DNA of 64,000 nucleotides, taken from Sipunculus nudus. Lineage: Eukaryota > Annelida > Sipuncula > Golfingiida > Sipunculidae. Location of the stretch: the NCBI GenBank assembly GCA_026874595.1, contig CM049307.1, forward strand, positions 65,532,870 to 65,596,869, in the 5' to 3' direction. Positions 21,461 to 35,110 of this stretch are shown here, piece by piece. The translations under genes were made by a program, and so were the position numbers. Position 1 is the first letter of the stretch. Each line of letters begins with the position of its first letter. Below the pieces are notes generated by a model, which made no database searches, was not told the origin of the DNA, and saw nothing but the letters and a program-made list of their open reading frames with translations.

Positions 21461-23951
21461 ATATACAATGTTATAGGTTATATGTAAAATAGCCGAGGCT
21501 AGGAGGAACACAGGGATAAGAGATACACGGATGGCCAAAAGACACTTGTATATTAAGAAAGCAGGTTTTTGTAAGTTACTTCTTTGTAACTATACTGAAC
21601 GTTAGCCACATTTTTGTGTGTCATAAACACGCTTCATACAGTAGTCCGTCATAAAAACACTTGACCTTTTAAATACTCTGTATTTTAGTACTGACAAAAC
21701 ACTCGATGAGAATCATTCAGGTACTGCAATTAATAACAATTTCTGTTGTGATGAAAATAATCATTCAGTAATTGCCACAAAATAGTTGTTGTGTTTCTTA
21801 ATATATTTGTAAACATCATCAGTATTGGGTAGACATATCAGTTCTCCCTTGATAAGTTTGCTTTAGAAAGTAAAGACATCATGCACTGGCGCAACTTTAA
21901 TGCTCTGATATTGTCTTGGATTCGGCCTCCAGATCAAATTAATGTATTTCAACTTTAAACCTAGGGGTTCGGGATCTAGTTCAGGTTCGGATTTGGACCC
22001 GGCGCTTGATATTTTAGGTCTCTTATTAACCATGGGAATCTGGACAGATGATGAGAGTTGGCTAGGTCAGGGTGTCTGCACTATGTGAATAGGAGATTTT
22101 TATTAGATGTAATGACTGATCATATGGATTACCACTGGACAAAGACGCATGTAACAGGGCTTAATATCAGATATTTATACTGACCAGACAACATAAAACA
22201 ATGACAATAGCATTAATAAAAACAATAAACAACGGCCAATCAGATACCACTCATCTGTGGGAGTGCCTTGGCCGGGGCCTGTGCAGATCCATCAAACTGT
22301 GTGATAATCAAGGTTTGGGTCCATCAGTTCTGCCAGCAGCCAGCTCCGGCTGACTTCGGGCCGTCTGAGGGCAGCCTGCGGCCAAGGCGGGTCGGCAGTC
22401 CACACCTGTATTTTAAATTTTGGATGGAATTGCTCGGGATCTATTGAACCGGCCCATATTCTTATTTGAATTCTAATCTTTGTATGAAAAGTCTTTTGAA
22501 TTCCAGATTGTTCAAAGTATTAATAATAAAGACAACATATTTTCAAGTAAGCCTGGACGTCGATCCTGGCATTGGCTGGTTTGGAAGGTGATGTCTAGAG
22601 TGGGGTCTGTTGTCTTATCTGTAGCTGTTTAAGCCCTGTATATCATTATTGAATCTGCTCCTGGAAATGACTTTCATGTCGTGTCACGTCATGACTTTAA
22701 TTTCCACAGTTTGCACGTTGATGTTTTATCATGCTTTAAACAATACGGCTTAAATATCATGACCAGTTTTAAATACAACCAAGTGGTGCTGCCGGGCCGG
22801 ACAAAGCAGCACTTGAGTATTTGGCAGTCTGCCATGACGCTTCCAGCAATTGTTTCTCTCTTTCTCTTTTTTCTATGTCCTATTCAGGCACCCGTAACGA
22901 GAAACTGTAATAGGGAACAGGAATTTTATGTCTCGGATGTCGCCTTCCGTGTGTAAACTGTGTCATGTAGCAATGAAGGTTTACTAACCAAACAGTTGCC
23001 TGGAGACGAATTAAATGTACACACTATGATGATGTGGACCGTGGTTATTCTGTACGGGCTGCCGGCCGCCGGCTCTATTGATTTCCATAGCATCAGTCAG
23101 GGGCGGTGATGCTGGGAACACTCATGTGGAACAGCCATCTAATGTTCTCCCAGGATGCCTTTTGTACGCCGCGTGGGTCTGGTTATATTTGTATACTGGT
23201 GGCAAAGAAAGATGAATTCATTTGAACCAAAAAGAGTTTTATTATTTCCTTGAAACGTTAGATTACTGAAACCAAAGATTCAGGTAATTTTTCGCTGTTT
23301 AATGAAGCGTAAGGCAATACATGTATTCACCGGGGCCAATGCCAGCCAATTTCCAGGTACAGATCCGGAGTGTTTATCGTACATATTGTAAACTATTTTT
23401 GGAACGTTAACGTTTGGAACACCCTTCCTGGTAATACTTGGGTGATGTGTCGGTCCTTGTATGTGTCAGTACGTTTTAAGATCTTTTTTGTCTACAAAAT
23501 TGGCAACGTGATTGTTCATGACACACACGCAAAAGAAACCCCGTCGAAGAAAGGCCTTGACTGTGAGATACAGAAAGCTCTGACGTGGGCACTATCTCTC
23601 TATCAGTCACCTTCAGAATTCAAAAGGTCACTCCGCAATCAATATGCTCGGTTTCGAATCATCAATTTACAAAATGTTATTACAGTATAAAAATAATACA
23701 GGGGTTTCTTAGGTACAAATTGTTATTAAAATGGAACACAATTCAAAACTCATTTAAGTTGTAACAAATATAGAATATTTGGACGGGTTTCAATTACGTA
23801 TGTTCTAAATGTACGATTGTATTACATGACACATAGCGTGCAAGGGCGGTCAGCCCTTCGAGTTAAGAGCCAGGCTACAGGCAAATCCACGTTAAATCAC
23901 CAATGTCAGTTTTTGATATGTTGTTATTATCCCGTGGCAACGACGTTGCAC

Positions 23952-23953
<2 letters not shown>
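21461..23953. other. Long non-coding, low-repeat stretch
   Basis: No exon recognised. 22240-22450 and 22660-23180 are GC-richer and complex in composition. 22676-22690 has ATGTCGTGTCACGTCATGAC, which contains a CRE/E-box-like core. A good 3' splice-site look-alike at 22888 is not followed by a convincing exon. Possible regulatory DNA. Confidence 0.35.

Positions 23954-24027
<74 letters not shown>
23954..24027. repeat. (AG)n microsatellite, about 37 units
   Basis: Uninterrupted AG units between GCACGT and TAACGCC. Confidence 0.97.
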
Positions 24028-24029
<2 letters not shown>

Positions 24030-24102
24030 ACGCCACCGTTCGTGCGTGCGTCTGTCCTTTCGTCCATTTGTAATTCCGTTATTATTTTGACCATATTCAG
24101 CC

Positions 24103-24345
24103 AAACTACAGGGTCAGAAGTCCAGGTCACATATGACAAACCACAGGGTCAAAGTCCAGTTCATAGGACAAACAACAGGGTCAAAAGTCCTGGCCATAGG
24201 ACAAACAACAGGGTCAAAAGTCGACGTCAAATGACAAACAACAGGGTCAAAGATCCAGATCATAGAACAAACAACAGGGTCAAAAGTCCAGGTCATTTGA
24301 CAAACAGCAGGGTCAAAAGTACAGGTCATAGGACACACCTGAAGC
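24103..24345 (+). repeat. 33-bp minisatellite (ACAAACAACAGGGTCAAAAG...)
   Basis: About seven copies of ACAAACAACAGGGTCAAAAG followed by TCCAGGTCATAGG. The unit resembles part of the neighbouring AGGTCA-rich repeat, from which it may have expanded. The 180-codon frame across 23817-24359 is made of repeats. Confidence 0.93.
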
Positions 24346-24414
24346 CACACTTTCCATAAAACCTCCGTCTTTCTCATATGACTTACCTGCTAATAGGGAA
24401 ATAACATTTTCATT

Positions 24415-24720
24415 TTTGATGTTGCAAGGTCAAAGGTCAGGGTCACATGAAAAGTTTATGGACGCATTAAAAGCCATTTTTTTGTCCAAAAATTCCTTCT
24501 TTCACATATATAGGGAAAAGCCCTTTTGATTTTGAGGTCATAAGGTCAAGGTCACCATGCCCACTTCTTGAATGAGCTTGTGGGTGTATTTTAAACAAAA
24601 CTTTTCATCCTAAACATTCCATCTTTCATTTACAGCGCACGTAACAATAAAGGAAACCCCTATTGATTTTGAGGTAATCAGGTCAAAGGACAAGTTCAAA
24701 GGTGTGTTCTACTGACTTTC
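24415..24720 (+). repeat. AGGTCA-rich dispersed repeat
   Basis: CAAGGTCAAAGGTCAGGGTC, CATAAGGTCAAGGTCACCAT and CAGGTCAAAGGACAAG occur about 115 bases apart, each preceded by TTTTGATTTTGAGGT-like sequence, suggesting two to three diverged units. Confidence 0.65.
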
Positions 24721-26149
24721 ACACTGATTGGGCTTAATACAATTTAGCACATCCAGTCTGTTTATTATGCCTTCTTTCCCACTTCGCAGTGCTTTGTGTT
24801 TAGGGTGATACATTTTTTTTTTGCTAGTGTGGTCGCACTTACATCATCATGCACGTACACGTGCGCATGAACAGCCAACTGCCATATCATTCAGATGACC
24901 ACTTTGTTCCCAGGAGGAAAACCCTTTAACATACGAACAGTATGCTAAGTTCACATAACGTGAGATTGGTTATGCAAAAAAACATCAAAATATTGATTTT
25001 TAAGGGCTCATAGTTCACCACCATCATATATATCAAAGAAATTTATGTTTAAATACATTTGCTTGAACGAATGGTATTTGTCCATTAGTACTTTGCAAAC
25101 ACCCATAAGACAATATGTTTGACATATTAAAGCATATATACTTTGTGATCAAACACATCACTGAATTAAAGTGGTCAAGAAAACTAGGGTGTTGTTTTGT
25201 CCTTAACACTACTGTAAATACACATCAGAATCAAAAGTCTGAAAATCTGACAGTTACATATCAAAATAATTAATACGCAGTTGGATTTCTTTATAGACAA
25301 AGGTTTCCTGCTTCCGTTCGGATTTGGTCTTCGAAATTCAGCCCAGGTATCGACGGTGCGCTCTTATAGGACACGTTTGTTTTACTTGCGGGATTATGCC
25401 CTATTAAGCTGCAAAATTAATAATTTTAATATTCCCAGTAGGTGCCATTACTTCTTTTGTGCTTTAAGGTCTACCACGCCTGTCTCGTTTTTTCAGGAGG
25501 CGCCTTGGGGATTTTCCTGCATTTGGAGCTCACTGGCCACAGGCCACAAAGCGTGTTGTACAATTCGCGGTCACAGGTCCATGCTAATCCCCATTGATCC
25601 CTAAATTTCCCTCAACAGGAAGTAAAGTTTTTTAATTCAAAACATAGACCGCATGACTCCGTTTTCAATGCGAGGGCTTTTCAGTTGGGTTTACACTACG
25701 ACCAGTTACACGACCACCGTTTGATATTTTATCGGTTTACAGGTTTTCTGGATTGCTTTTCATTCATAAATACCATATCATAGGCTCCCAAGGCAGCGGA
25801 AATCTTGCGCTTCTAAAGAAGCTACTGATTTTCCCGCTGCCTGGTTTGACCGTTTATGATACACTTAGACACCAGTTGGAGGTTCGTTGTCTGCTGAAAA
25901 ACGTGCGTATGATGTGACAGGCAGCTAACAAGATGCTCATTATTAAGAAACACTCGACAGGCATCCTGGCTCCGCCCATAACTGCGCTTCAAGTGTCGCT
26001 TGATGACAGTTTTATGGTTACACTTAGTAAAGAACAATCGAATTTTAAATGCTCCCTTTGTATTCTCACATCATCGACCGATTCAATTATAACATAACGA
26101 CTATGTTAGCATAGCCATGTATCTGTTGTCTGCAAAACTGAAACCAGCC
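24721..26149. other. Non-coding, no exon recognised
   Basis: Low repeat content. The 107-codon frame 25281-25604 has no domain. 25970-26020 includes CTTGATGACAGTTTTATGG, which resembles TALE/Hox-type binding words. Confidence 0.4.
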
Positions 26150-26440
26150 AGCGAGGTGTGCACGGAGCCTTTGTTGTTACATTTTGTTTGAATTACAGCT
26201 CACCGGCGGGGCATCCTATGTGCCCAAGGACCTGTGCAAACCACGAGTGGAGCCATTCTCTCTGAGCCTGTGGCCTGTTCAAACGGTTGCCGGGGCGATG
26301 AGTTGTCACTCAAAACGAAATGAACAACATTGGCTCCGTGTATTCCTCGCTTGGCTGGTAAACCGTTTGCACATAGAGGTCGTGTCTTCCGGCACCGGGT
26401 CTCATCTGATTGGACCAAAATACAGTGCTCCCCTCTAGTG
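26150..26440. other. GC-rich complex island in intron 2
   Basis: Clearly richer in GC than its flanks, with no repeat. A good 3' splice-site look-alike (TTTTGTTTGAATTACAG, AG at 26197-26198) precedes an open frame, but the nearest donor-like GT (26360) would give 161 nt, which breaks the CACNG-like frame. Possibly a regulatory element or an exon of another transcript. Confidence 0.35.
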
Positions 26441-28601
26441 TAGCGATTCAGGATACGAGGTCAAAACAAACAGCGCTTACGATATAGGTAGTAGGCTTAT
26501 AGGTAAATCGCTGTGATAAAGAGCATAATATTATCATTATAACCATGGTTTCATTACTTCATCCAGTTAATGGGTTGTTTAAAAAATGTCGTTCAAGCCC
26601 TACAACCTAAACCCAGTTCGGGATGGGGTCGGGGGTTAAGTTTTACTTAAGACATAGCAATGAACCGAGGCTGAAGTTATTTCTTTGCCACGGACTATTA
26701 CCAAAGATGTAAACCTGCCGTTTAACTGGTAGCAACATCAGATTCCAATCAACCTGATGACAATCGACAAAGCTCAGTACAGGCATTTAAAACTGTCAAA
26801 TCTATTTGCCTGAGCCTGTCTTTCCACATTGGCAGCTTTTTAGTTGCATTTTCGCGTGCAAGAGTCTTCAATGAGATATATGTGTTTGTTATCATACCAA
26901 AGACTTCCATCGATTGACAACTAAAAACATCGTTTTTCGTGATGTCCTTTGAACTTCAGTTACACGAATTATCTTTCATAAACTTTTACTTTTCTATATA
27001 CAGTCATATAATTCCTTCAACATATTTTCACAGTAAAGATGGCTTTATATTCAATCGCCATCACTTCGGCAATGATCACATCGTGCACATGATGTCTATC
27101 TGAAGAATTAAGCATTTTCACGCATAATTCGTATACCCTATATTTGCCTCACGTTTACATGTTGGTTTGATTTCTTGAATAGCATAATTTGCCGTTCTCT
27201 GCTGACAAGTGATATTTTATCATGAACAAATCTGCGAACAGCACAGGATAAAAATATGCATTCAGTCCCTAACAACTCATTACAAAACTATTTATCATAT
27301 AGAAGTAGAATCGTGGATTTTCCTGATCTAGTTATATTTAAAGTTAAACAACCCTTATGCGGGAAATAGCGTAACAGAAACATATGTGCAGGTACACCAG
27401 TTACACCGCATTCATGAGGCTAAAGGTCTGAGGTATACTTCACTGCAGTAAAACGTACATGCCGGAGTATAGTATAAACACAGAAGTAAACAAACACATA
27501 TGGGATTGTTGCACTATATTTGAAGCACTGATGGCATTACAACTGCTCCTCCCCAGACAAGTATTTTTTCATATAGCAGTGTAAATATCTATATAAACAA
27601 TACTTTTAGTTAGGCATGTATATCAACAACAGTGTCATATGTTTATATCTGACTCGCACATATGAATTTATTGAACCGATGATACAGTAATGATAATGAT
27701 AAAATTCCGTATAATGAGTAGCAAAAGCACTGGTATAAAAAAAAACTTGCCACAAGTACAATACAGAGAGTTTTCAAAAGAGAGAAATCAAAATAGCTGA
27801 ACATGATAGTGACGTTTATTTCATCATCCACATAACCTACTAATATCTAATATCCTTATGAAAACAAACCAGCATGTTGGTTTTCAACACAAAATGACCC
27901 ATAATCATTACCATCACATATCATGACATCATGTACATGTATTATCATCACATATCAAAACAAATATCTCCTGTCTCAAGCCTTGCAGTTGCCTTATTGA
28001 AAAGTACAATACCAGCAGCCACTAGTCCCGACTTGACAAGTAAACAGGTCATGTTGTGGAACATCAGTACGCATGTGTCGCCTATCTCGCAATAAAACTA
28101 ACAAGTCAGCGTAATATTGCACCGATAAATGTTACCTCAAACAGCGCCTAATATGCGAGCTCGTGTACGTCTGTACACACACAGTGAATGATGATATTTT
28201 GCAATTTATAAACATAGATACGCATTTCACCATTGACATCAACCTGTTATTTACCAGTAAATATTCCAATTTTGAGGAAATATAAATATTAGAACTAGCC
28301 ACACGTTAATATACTCTCCAACTGTAAAATTTGTCTACATTATGCAAAGTCATTTAATAGAATAGTAGTTAAGGAACAGAATTATCATACATTTTATACG
28401 ACAGGTGCCATAAATGCCCTTTTTACATTGCATATTTGTAAGCAATTCTCAATATGTCCCCCTCCCATATAGCCTCCGCCATGTATACCTTTAATGAATT
28501 TTATGAAAACTTGGTGAATTAGGTTGTATTAAAAAAAAAAAAATTTCTATTTTCATAGACTGAAATGTTACGTAATAATAATAGTTAAAAAAATAATATA
28601 A
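26441..28601. other. Non-coding AT-rich stretch
   Basis: No gene, tandem array or recognised transposon. Confidence 0.45.
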
Positions 28602-28612
28602 GTATATATATA

Positions 28613-28661
<49 letters not shown>
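28602..28661. repeat. (TA)n microsatellite
   Basis: Imperfect left part with AAACATA, then about 20 pure units. Confidence 0.95.
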
Positions 28662-28663
<2 letters not shown>

Positions 28664-28699
28664 TTACAAAAAAGTTCAAGAACTAAGGTTTTATAATAC

Positions 28700-28761
28700 A
28701 TATTAGCCACCAACCCAATATTAGCGCCCCCCTGTTCTCGAAATCCTGGATCCGCCACTGA
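28700..28761 (-). repeat. R3 element end fragment (minus strand)
   Basis: The reverse complement reads CAGTGGCGGATCCAGGATTT, then CGAGAACAGGGGGGCG, matching the left end of the copy at 18995. Confidence 0.65.
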
Positions 28762-30994
28762 TGGTGACATAGTACATCACTTCCGCCTACCATTGAGACA
28801 TGCAAAAATACAGCAAAAAAAAAATAGGCTACTTGTTTTCAAATGACAACCACCCCTACTCTGGGCAAATCCGCTATTAAATGAAAAAAATAAATATGAA
28901 AGCAATACATCGTGCCGGCACCACGAAGAGCTATACACATGGCATATAAACTATGCATGGTATCCAGCTGCATTCTTTTCCAACCAAAATATGGAAGTAA
29001 CTTCTGTTTTTAACGTTTTCTCTGCCTGGAACTACCCATACAACGCTTAGAGTTTCTCAAAGAGGTGACGGCTTATGTAAATGGCATCCGAGCATCAACG
29101 GAAAGCATCCGGCGCAGGCTCACTCATGAAGTGCGCAACCAAGGGCTCGTTGGCTGACCTGCCAGGGGCTGTTACAAACAATTAGCTAGGTCAATACTCG
29201 CTTGGGCGTCATTTCTTTTTCTTTCTCTTTGGATCTATGATTACTTTCCACCAGTATTCCATGTTTATCATCGATGCATTTTCTTTATTGGTTGACTACA
29301 GAATTGAATATTTCTTATACATTTAGACTCCTATACTTCCACTCTCGCTGAAATAAACTTGTATATTACTTATACTATATTTACCATTAGAATATTAACT
29401 GACATAGAGTTTACCAATTAAATTAATTAGATTTCCCCAGTTATGATTCTTACAACCCACATACCAACCAACAGTTTATCCGTTTCACTAAAAATGATTG
29501 TTCTTAAGTGTTTTTACTTATAATATGTTGATTTATTACTGACCATAAATTCTGTACCCGATTACACCTTACAAAGAAATGACATAAACTTTGTTTAACA
29601 CCACATATATCGCAAGCTTTTGTATCTGTTTCCCCCATTTCCTTCAATAACACATTCGTTGGGTGTATCCGGTGTTATATTTTCCATTGTGCAGTATTAA
29701 CTATCGGTTGTTTAGTGGTATGATTAGAGATAATCCAGGGCGTCATTGTACTAACAAATAAATATACTCCTTCATCTCCCGAGATTAACAAACATCAGTC
29801 GGTCATGCCTTCCCCTATTAAGGTGGCCCATGGCATTTTTTTAATGTTTTTATTGTCTGTGGGTAGCATATGGCGGATTTTACCGGTTTTCGTGCATGGA
29901 CACCTGTGTGTTTAAGTGATCTAATCAGATAGTACAGCGTCTGCTGTCTAGCGCCCGCCATCTGTTACAAAAAAACCTCAATAATAGCTACCGTTTTTAT
30001 TCCGAAATTTTGCCGACAAACTAATCATGATATGAATATGCAAAACAGAAAAAGCTTTTGGTGACGCCATCCATTTTAGGCCTACTTAATTCTGAGTGCC
30101 GACATATTTTATTCCATTTTCCGAAAACAAGCTTCCTCAAGACAGCGCTAAGAAAATCGGACGAATATTGATTCAGGATGGACCGGCTTTCTAGTGGGAA
30201 GAAGGTCAAAGTGACAACTTTCATCCAGCGGGTATAGGTAAACCTTGTTCCTATTAAACGTACTGAAAGCCGACCAATCCGGAACTGACAAGCAGTGACT
30301 CTGCAAAAATTATCATGATCTCGAAGAAATGGTGGTCAGCGCAAGAGGTCGTAGGGCGGAATGTTGTTGTTGTGTTGTTGTATCTATTTATATTTCGTTT
30401 GTAGTTCCTAGATTATAATAGGGGGTATATCATATATCCTTGGATGGTTGGTCTTGGATGTTTTATTTGTTTTGTTTCGCGGTGTTTTATCACAGTCAAA
30501 CTGTCATGACCCAATTACGAACCGATAAAGTTGTGGGAAGAAAACAGTCATGCTACTTTAATAAGCATGATGTATTCACTACGACGTGCTCGAGCTAAAA
30601 CAGCCATGTAACTTCCTTGGACCTTGACCCAAATGCCGCTTTGGCTGCCTGGTGAATCTGAAAACATTGACCATAGTCATACTTTCTAGTGCGGTTGCCA
30701 GCCTTGAACAAAAAAGTGCCATCATAAGTTTTTTAGGGTCTTGGCCGGTCGACTTTCAAGCACGATGCAAGCAGTATAGGCGAGAATGACGGGCGTACTC
30801 TAGACGTCGGGAGTGTTCGTAGACAGTTGGCAACAGTGTTTCCAGTGACGTTTTCGTAAGAACATCACACCTGGTTAGATACTTCGTTGGAAGTCATTAA
30901 AATCTAGATTTAGAGAGATTACAGGAGTCATGGCCTCGAGTTCTTTTAAAATGGTTGATTTTGAAAAAAAGGCGTGTGAAATTCGAAGAAATAG
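28762..30994. other. Non-coding, no feature recognised
   Basis: Low-repeat sequence with no exon-like frame. Confidence 0.4.
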
Positions 30995-31070
30995 GAACTA
31001 ACCTTTTCCAATAAATTGGTATTATGCAGTCAGAACTAACCTTTTCCAATAAATTGGTATTATGCAGTCA
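30995..31070 (+). repeat. Perfect 38-bp tandem duplication
   Basis: GAACTAACCTTTTCCAATAA followed by ATTGGTATTATGCAGTCA is present twice, at 30995 and 31033, with no mismatch. Confidence 0.97.
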
Positions 31071-33613
31071 CTCTAATTATTGACGGAAGATCGATTTGTG
31101 GTTGATCAGTATCATCTGACGGTTAACCGTTTATACATGAGCGAGGGATTCATGACGGGAGATAAGCCGGGACTTAGCGGGTCTTCTGGCAGTAATTGGA
31201 ACCTGTCTGTGGAGATAATGGAGATTTACTACAGGAGGCTGCGTATAATGCAGGGTGAGGACATATCAATATGGCACAAGGATTAACCAGGGACAATCAT
31301 CCCAGCGGAGTCATTGATACTCAAACATCCATAGCTATTGATCCGGCATTTTTATGAAGCTCCTATACTTCGAGGCTCTGTCTTTTACTGCGTCAAGTGA
31401 ATTGTAAGCAAATAATCCACGGTATACGAGAGGCGATGAGTTGTACCAGTGTTTTAGTAGACGGATAAAACTAGCGGTCCATATTTCCATGTGCATTCAG
31501 AGGCGTCAGTACAGGGGGATGGTGGGTATATTTCGCCAAAGGAAAATGATAAATGTAAACAATCTGTTCTACAGAGAGTCGGATTTATATATTGGAAATA
31601 AAATATATATCAGGGATTAGATTCAGAGACGTTTGCTTCATTTCTGCTTAACCAAAATTTTTAATCTTGTATACTTGGTTGCTATATTTCAAGAGAGATT
31701 TGCTATATTTCGAGAGAGAAAAGAATATTCCAGCGGACACAGAAGCCTGTATGTCAGTTTGTGGAACCTATTCCGATAAGTGCGGCAATTATAGATTTTC
31801 TTCAGATTTCCTTCTGGATTTTGTGACGAATCATATTTTGTCTTCAGTTTACTTTCTGAATTGTTACAAGAGCTTTACTTTGGACTGTTATTCTCCGAGA
31901 GAATTTGTGCGAACTATTCGTCCGGCTTATACATTTTTAAGGACTTACCGCCGTGACAGTGGTGGTATCCAGGTACTGTGCACTTTGTTTATTTTAATGT
32001 GTGATTGTATTGATTTGTTTTTATATTGCTGTTATACTGTGTAATTTTTTTGATTTAGTGTACTGTAATGTTAGGGTTGTTTTAAGAATAAATTATAGTT
32101 ATTTGTTAACATAAAAACACTGACTTCTTTATTCGTTCCCCTAGACATTTCATGCTGCCTAGTGTAACAGAATCTGATTTGACATAATTTGTGTTCATCA
32201 CGCATACGTGATCTTTTGATATTAGGTTCCGTAACAATATATATATATATATAAATATTTATACATATAAATATATATGAATGAGATATCCGTATAAATT
32301 CAATTTTCGTATAAGTTTACAAAAAGGTCATCCAACGTACCCCTATGAGTTATCCGGCCACCCTTGTGGATAAATTGACGCCACTGTGTGCATTACGTAT
32401 ATTTATTTGCGTCACGCATTCATCTGCTCCTTCAAATGGATGCCCGTGATTCCATTCATATAGGTACGCGGCCGCGGTATATATTTATATATATACCTGT
32501 ACGTATGCAAAATCGGACACATTATATAATCTTGATGTTATTTTGTATACGTATGGATATGCGGTTTGTAGGCAGCAAAGTGGGGGTATTGTAAGTAAAG
32601 TGCTACATGAGTGAAAAGAGTCGTGTTCTAGAGAAATACCCTATCACTGACGCTAAAATGTGGGATTATCGGTCCGTTACCTTGGTTATATGCGTTTTTA
32701 TTCGCTATACGTACCGAATATTTATATAAGGAGTGCCAACTTTATATATTGGGTGATACAAGATTTGGGTGAAATTTGTTCTAGCATGGTTGATGTAATT
32801 TTCATGTATTTTATCAAATAGAAAATGTTCAGAACTTTCGGTACTTGACATCAAAATTACTGTGGGAATCTTGAAAAGTGGCCTATCCAGGGTGTCCTCA
32901 AATGGGACTGCGTGTGTCAGTAAAAATTACATGTACTGTAGGCCTACACAGTAAGCGTTCTTGATGAGACTTGGATGACCGTGCTTTCGGTCAAACATGT
33001 CCGACAATGATCCCTTTGTGTTACACAATGCCATTCATGCTTTCATACATAGCCTTGGAAACATTAAAAATGGGAAAATAAAATAATGAGCTTAAATGAA
33101 GGAACTGTAAATACCTTTTATTTATTATATTTATTACAGTATAAATAATATAACATGCACAATTACATAACACAGAATTCAAATATGTTGGCGCCACGGC
33201 CGAGCTTTCATCCTACAGATAATAAGTAAGATCTGGGTGAAGAATGAGACCATCGAGTTAATACACATATGACTGGATTGCTTGGTAACGTGATGACATT
33301 CCTTTTACAAGGTACAGTCACGCAAGTGAGTCGACAAATGATGGGATGGCAGATTGAAGCAAAGACCTTTTCATTCTCACATCTGAAGTGTAGAGGTTCT
33401 GCTAGTTTGTGACGTTATGGTACCGTTATATCCGTGTAGTTTGTTCTGATGAGAAGTGTACGGAGACTACTGCAGCCAGTGATGATTTAACCGTGTGTCC
33501 TTGAGCCTTCACACCGCGGAGAGTAAATAATGATCGGACTAGATGGTAAGGACAGTCAAGGCGGTCATAACCAAAGCCTGGCTGTAGAAGGACACAGTAT
33601 GCCCTTGTGCTTA
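31071..33613. other. Non-coding; orphan open frames
   Basis: Two open frames stand out: 31080-31286 (68 codons) and 31667-32044 (125 codons, Cys- and Tyr-rich, hydrophobic end). Neither has a recognised domain. An AATAAA word at 32089 follows the longer one. TA-rich microsatellite-like sequence lies at 32233-32278. Confidence 0.35.
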
Positions 33614-33637
33614 CCCCCCCCCCCCCCCCCCCCCCCC
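33614..33637 (+). repeat. Poly-C tract (24 C)
   Basis: Uninterrupted C run followed by a GC-rich palindromic stretch (GGCCCGGCCGGCC). Confidence 0.97.
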
Positions 33638-33994
33638 GTGTCACCGGGCACTAGGCCCGGCCGGCCGAAGTTATATTTCTTTTAATACACTCATTAGCCG
33701 TAGTTTTTTTACCGTATTTGACGAGGTAGGTGGGGTCTTCCTCCCGCTGTACATTGCGCGGCATGCAGGTTTGCCAATATTCTTAGTACAGAGTAGCCCG
33801 CCTACTTCCTTGCTCAGTCACAGTTTTGCCCTGATATGTTTTGAATCCATTTTATATGGTGCCCTATTTGTATCCGTGACCACATATTCAGGAATAAGAC
33901 AGAAGGGGAAAATAAGCAGAAATACTGAAAGTGGTGCGTGAAGGGATTATGGTCATTAAATAATTGATTACGTAATTTGACAAAGCGGGCTTTA

Positions 33995-34520
33995 CGCTTA
34001 CACACAAGCTCATGTGAGTCAACTGTTCAAGCACAGACCTTACACAAGCTCATGTGAGAAAGTGTTCCGGCACAGACCTTACACAAGCTCATGTGAGCAA
34101 GTGTTCAAACACAGACCTTACACAAGCTCATGTGAGCAAGTGTTCCGGCTCAGACCTTACACAAGCTCATGTGAGGGAGTGTTCCAGCACAGATCTTACA
34201 AACCATCTCATTTGAGCAAGTGTTCCAGCACAGATCTTCCACACAAGCTCATGTGAGGGAGTGTTCCAGCACAGATCTTACACACAGGCTCACGTGAGCA
34301 ACTGTTCCAGCACAGACCTTACACACAAGCTCATGTGAGTAAGTGTTCTAGCACAGATCTTCCACACAAGCTCATGTGAGGGAGTGTTCCAGCACAGATC
34401 TTACACACAGGCTCATGTAAGCAAATGCTCCATCACAGATTTTCTACTTAAGCTCATGTGAGCAAGTGTTCACACAGGCTCAATTGAGCAAGAGTTCAAG
34501 CATAGATCTTACACACAGGC
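33995..34520 (+). repeat. 39-41-bp minisatellite (ACAAGCTCATGTGAGCAAG...)
   Basis: About 13 copies: CAGACCTTACACAAGCTCAT followed by GTGAGCAAGTGTTCCGGCA. The first units are exactly 39 bp and open in frame (13-residue repeat); later ones gain two bases (ACACACAAG) and lose the frame. Right-end units are degenerate. Confidence 0.95.
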
Positions 34521-34964
34521 ACTTAATAATATAATAAAACATGAAGAATCATAACGCTTTTTGCGACGAAATGTTAATATTTAGACAATTTAAACAATTT
34601 TTTATTAAAAAATATTATATTAAAGTAATATTTTGGTCCATTTCATTTAGAAAATGCATGGTAACAGGAGCTACTGCATGCTGCACGGGGTTCAAAATTA
34701 TTATTTTTTAATCCATTTTTGAGAATTAAAAAGAAAAGTCAATTAATAATTCCTTACTCGTTCGAGGGTTTGTCACTATTACTTAACATTATGTATCAAA
34801 GATGAGCACTCCAAATGATCAAATGTACCATTCTGAAAGACAGCCGGATACCGATTTCCTCCCGACTTTTAACTTATTCAGCTTGACACAGCGATATCAA
34901 GTGTATTTGACCTGGTATATACAGGTATGAGACTTTTACTGCGGCAAATTCCACCGAATGTATT

Positions 34965-35110
34965 GTGTTACGGGGTGACATAAAAGCGGACCGAACTGTC
35001 TCGCTAGTGAAGCTTGCTTTGCTAGCGAAGGGGTTGGTAAGCCACCGTTATGGTTTCGAATCCGGGATCGGCCCAATATTTTTCCCTGAGCAATTTGTCT
35101 TCGTAATAAA
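34965..35110 (+). repeat. tRNA-derived SINE R4, copy 1
   Basis: GTGTTACGGGGTGACATAAA opens both copies. Then GGACCGA (34989) and TCGGCCC pair as a near-perfect acceptor stem around GGTTTCGAATCC, a B-box-like T-arm. A 3' body AATATTTTTCCCTGAGCAAT and TTGTCTTCGTAATAAA follows. Confidence 0.72.

Noticed and set aside
23817-24359. 180-codon Arg/Glu-rich protein
   Set aside because: Composed of the (AG)n microsatellite and the 33-bp array.
26199-26359. Alternative exon of the CACNG-like gene
   Set aside because: 161 nt is not divisible by three and would break the frame between exons 2 and 3.
34014-34256. Zinc-finger-like repeat protein (HRPYTSSCEQVF units resemble C2H2 linkers)
   Set aside because: Period is 13 residues instead of 28, there is one Cys per unit, and the frame collapses as soon as the DNA unit gains two bases.
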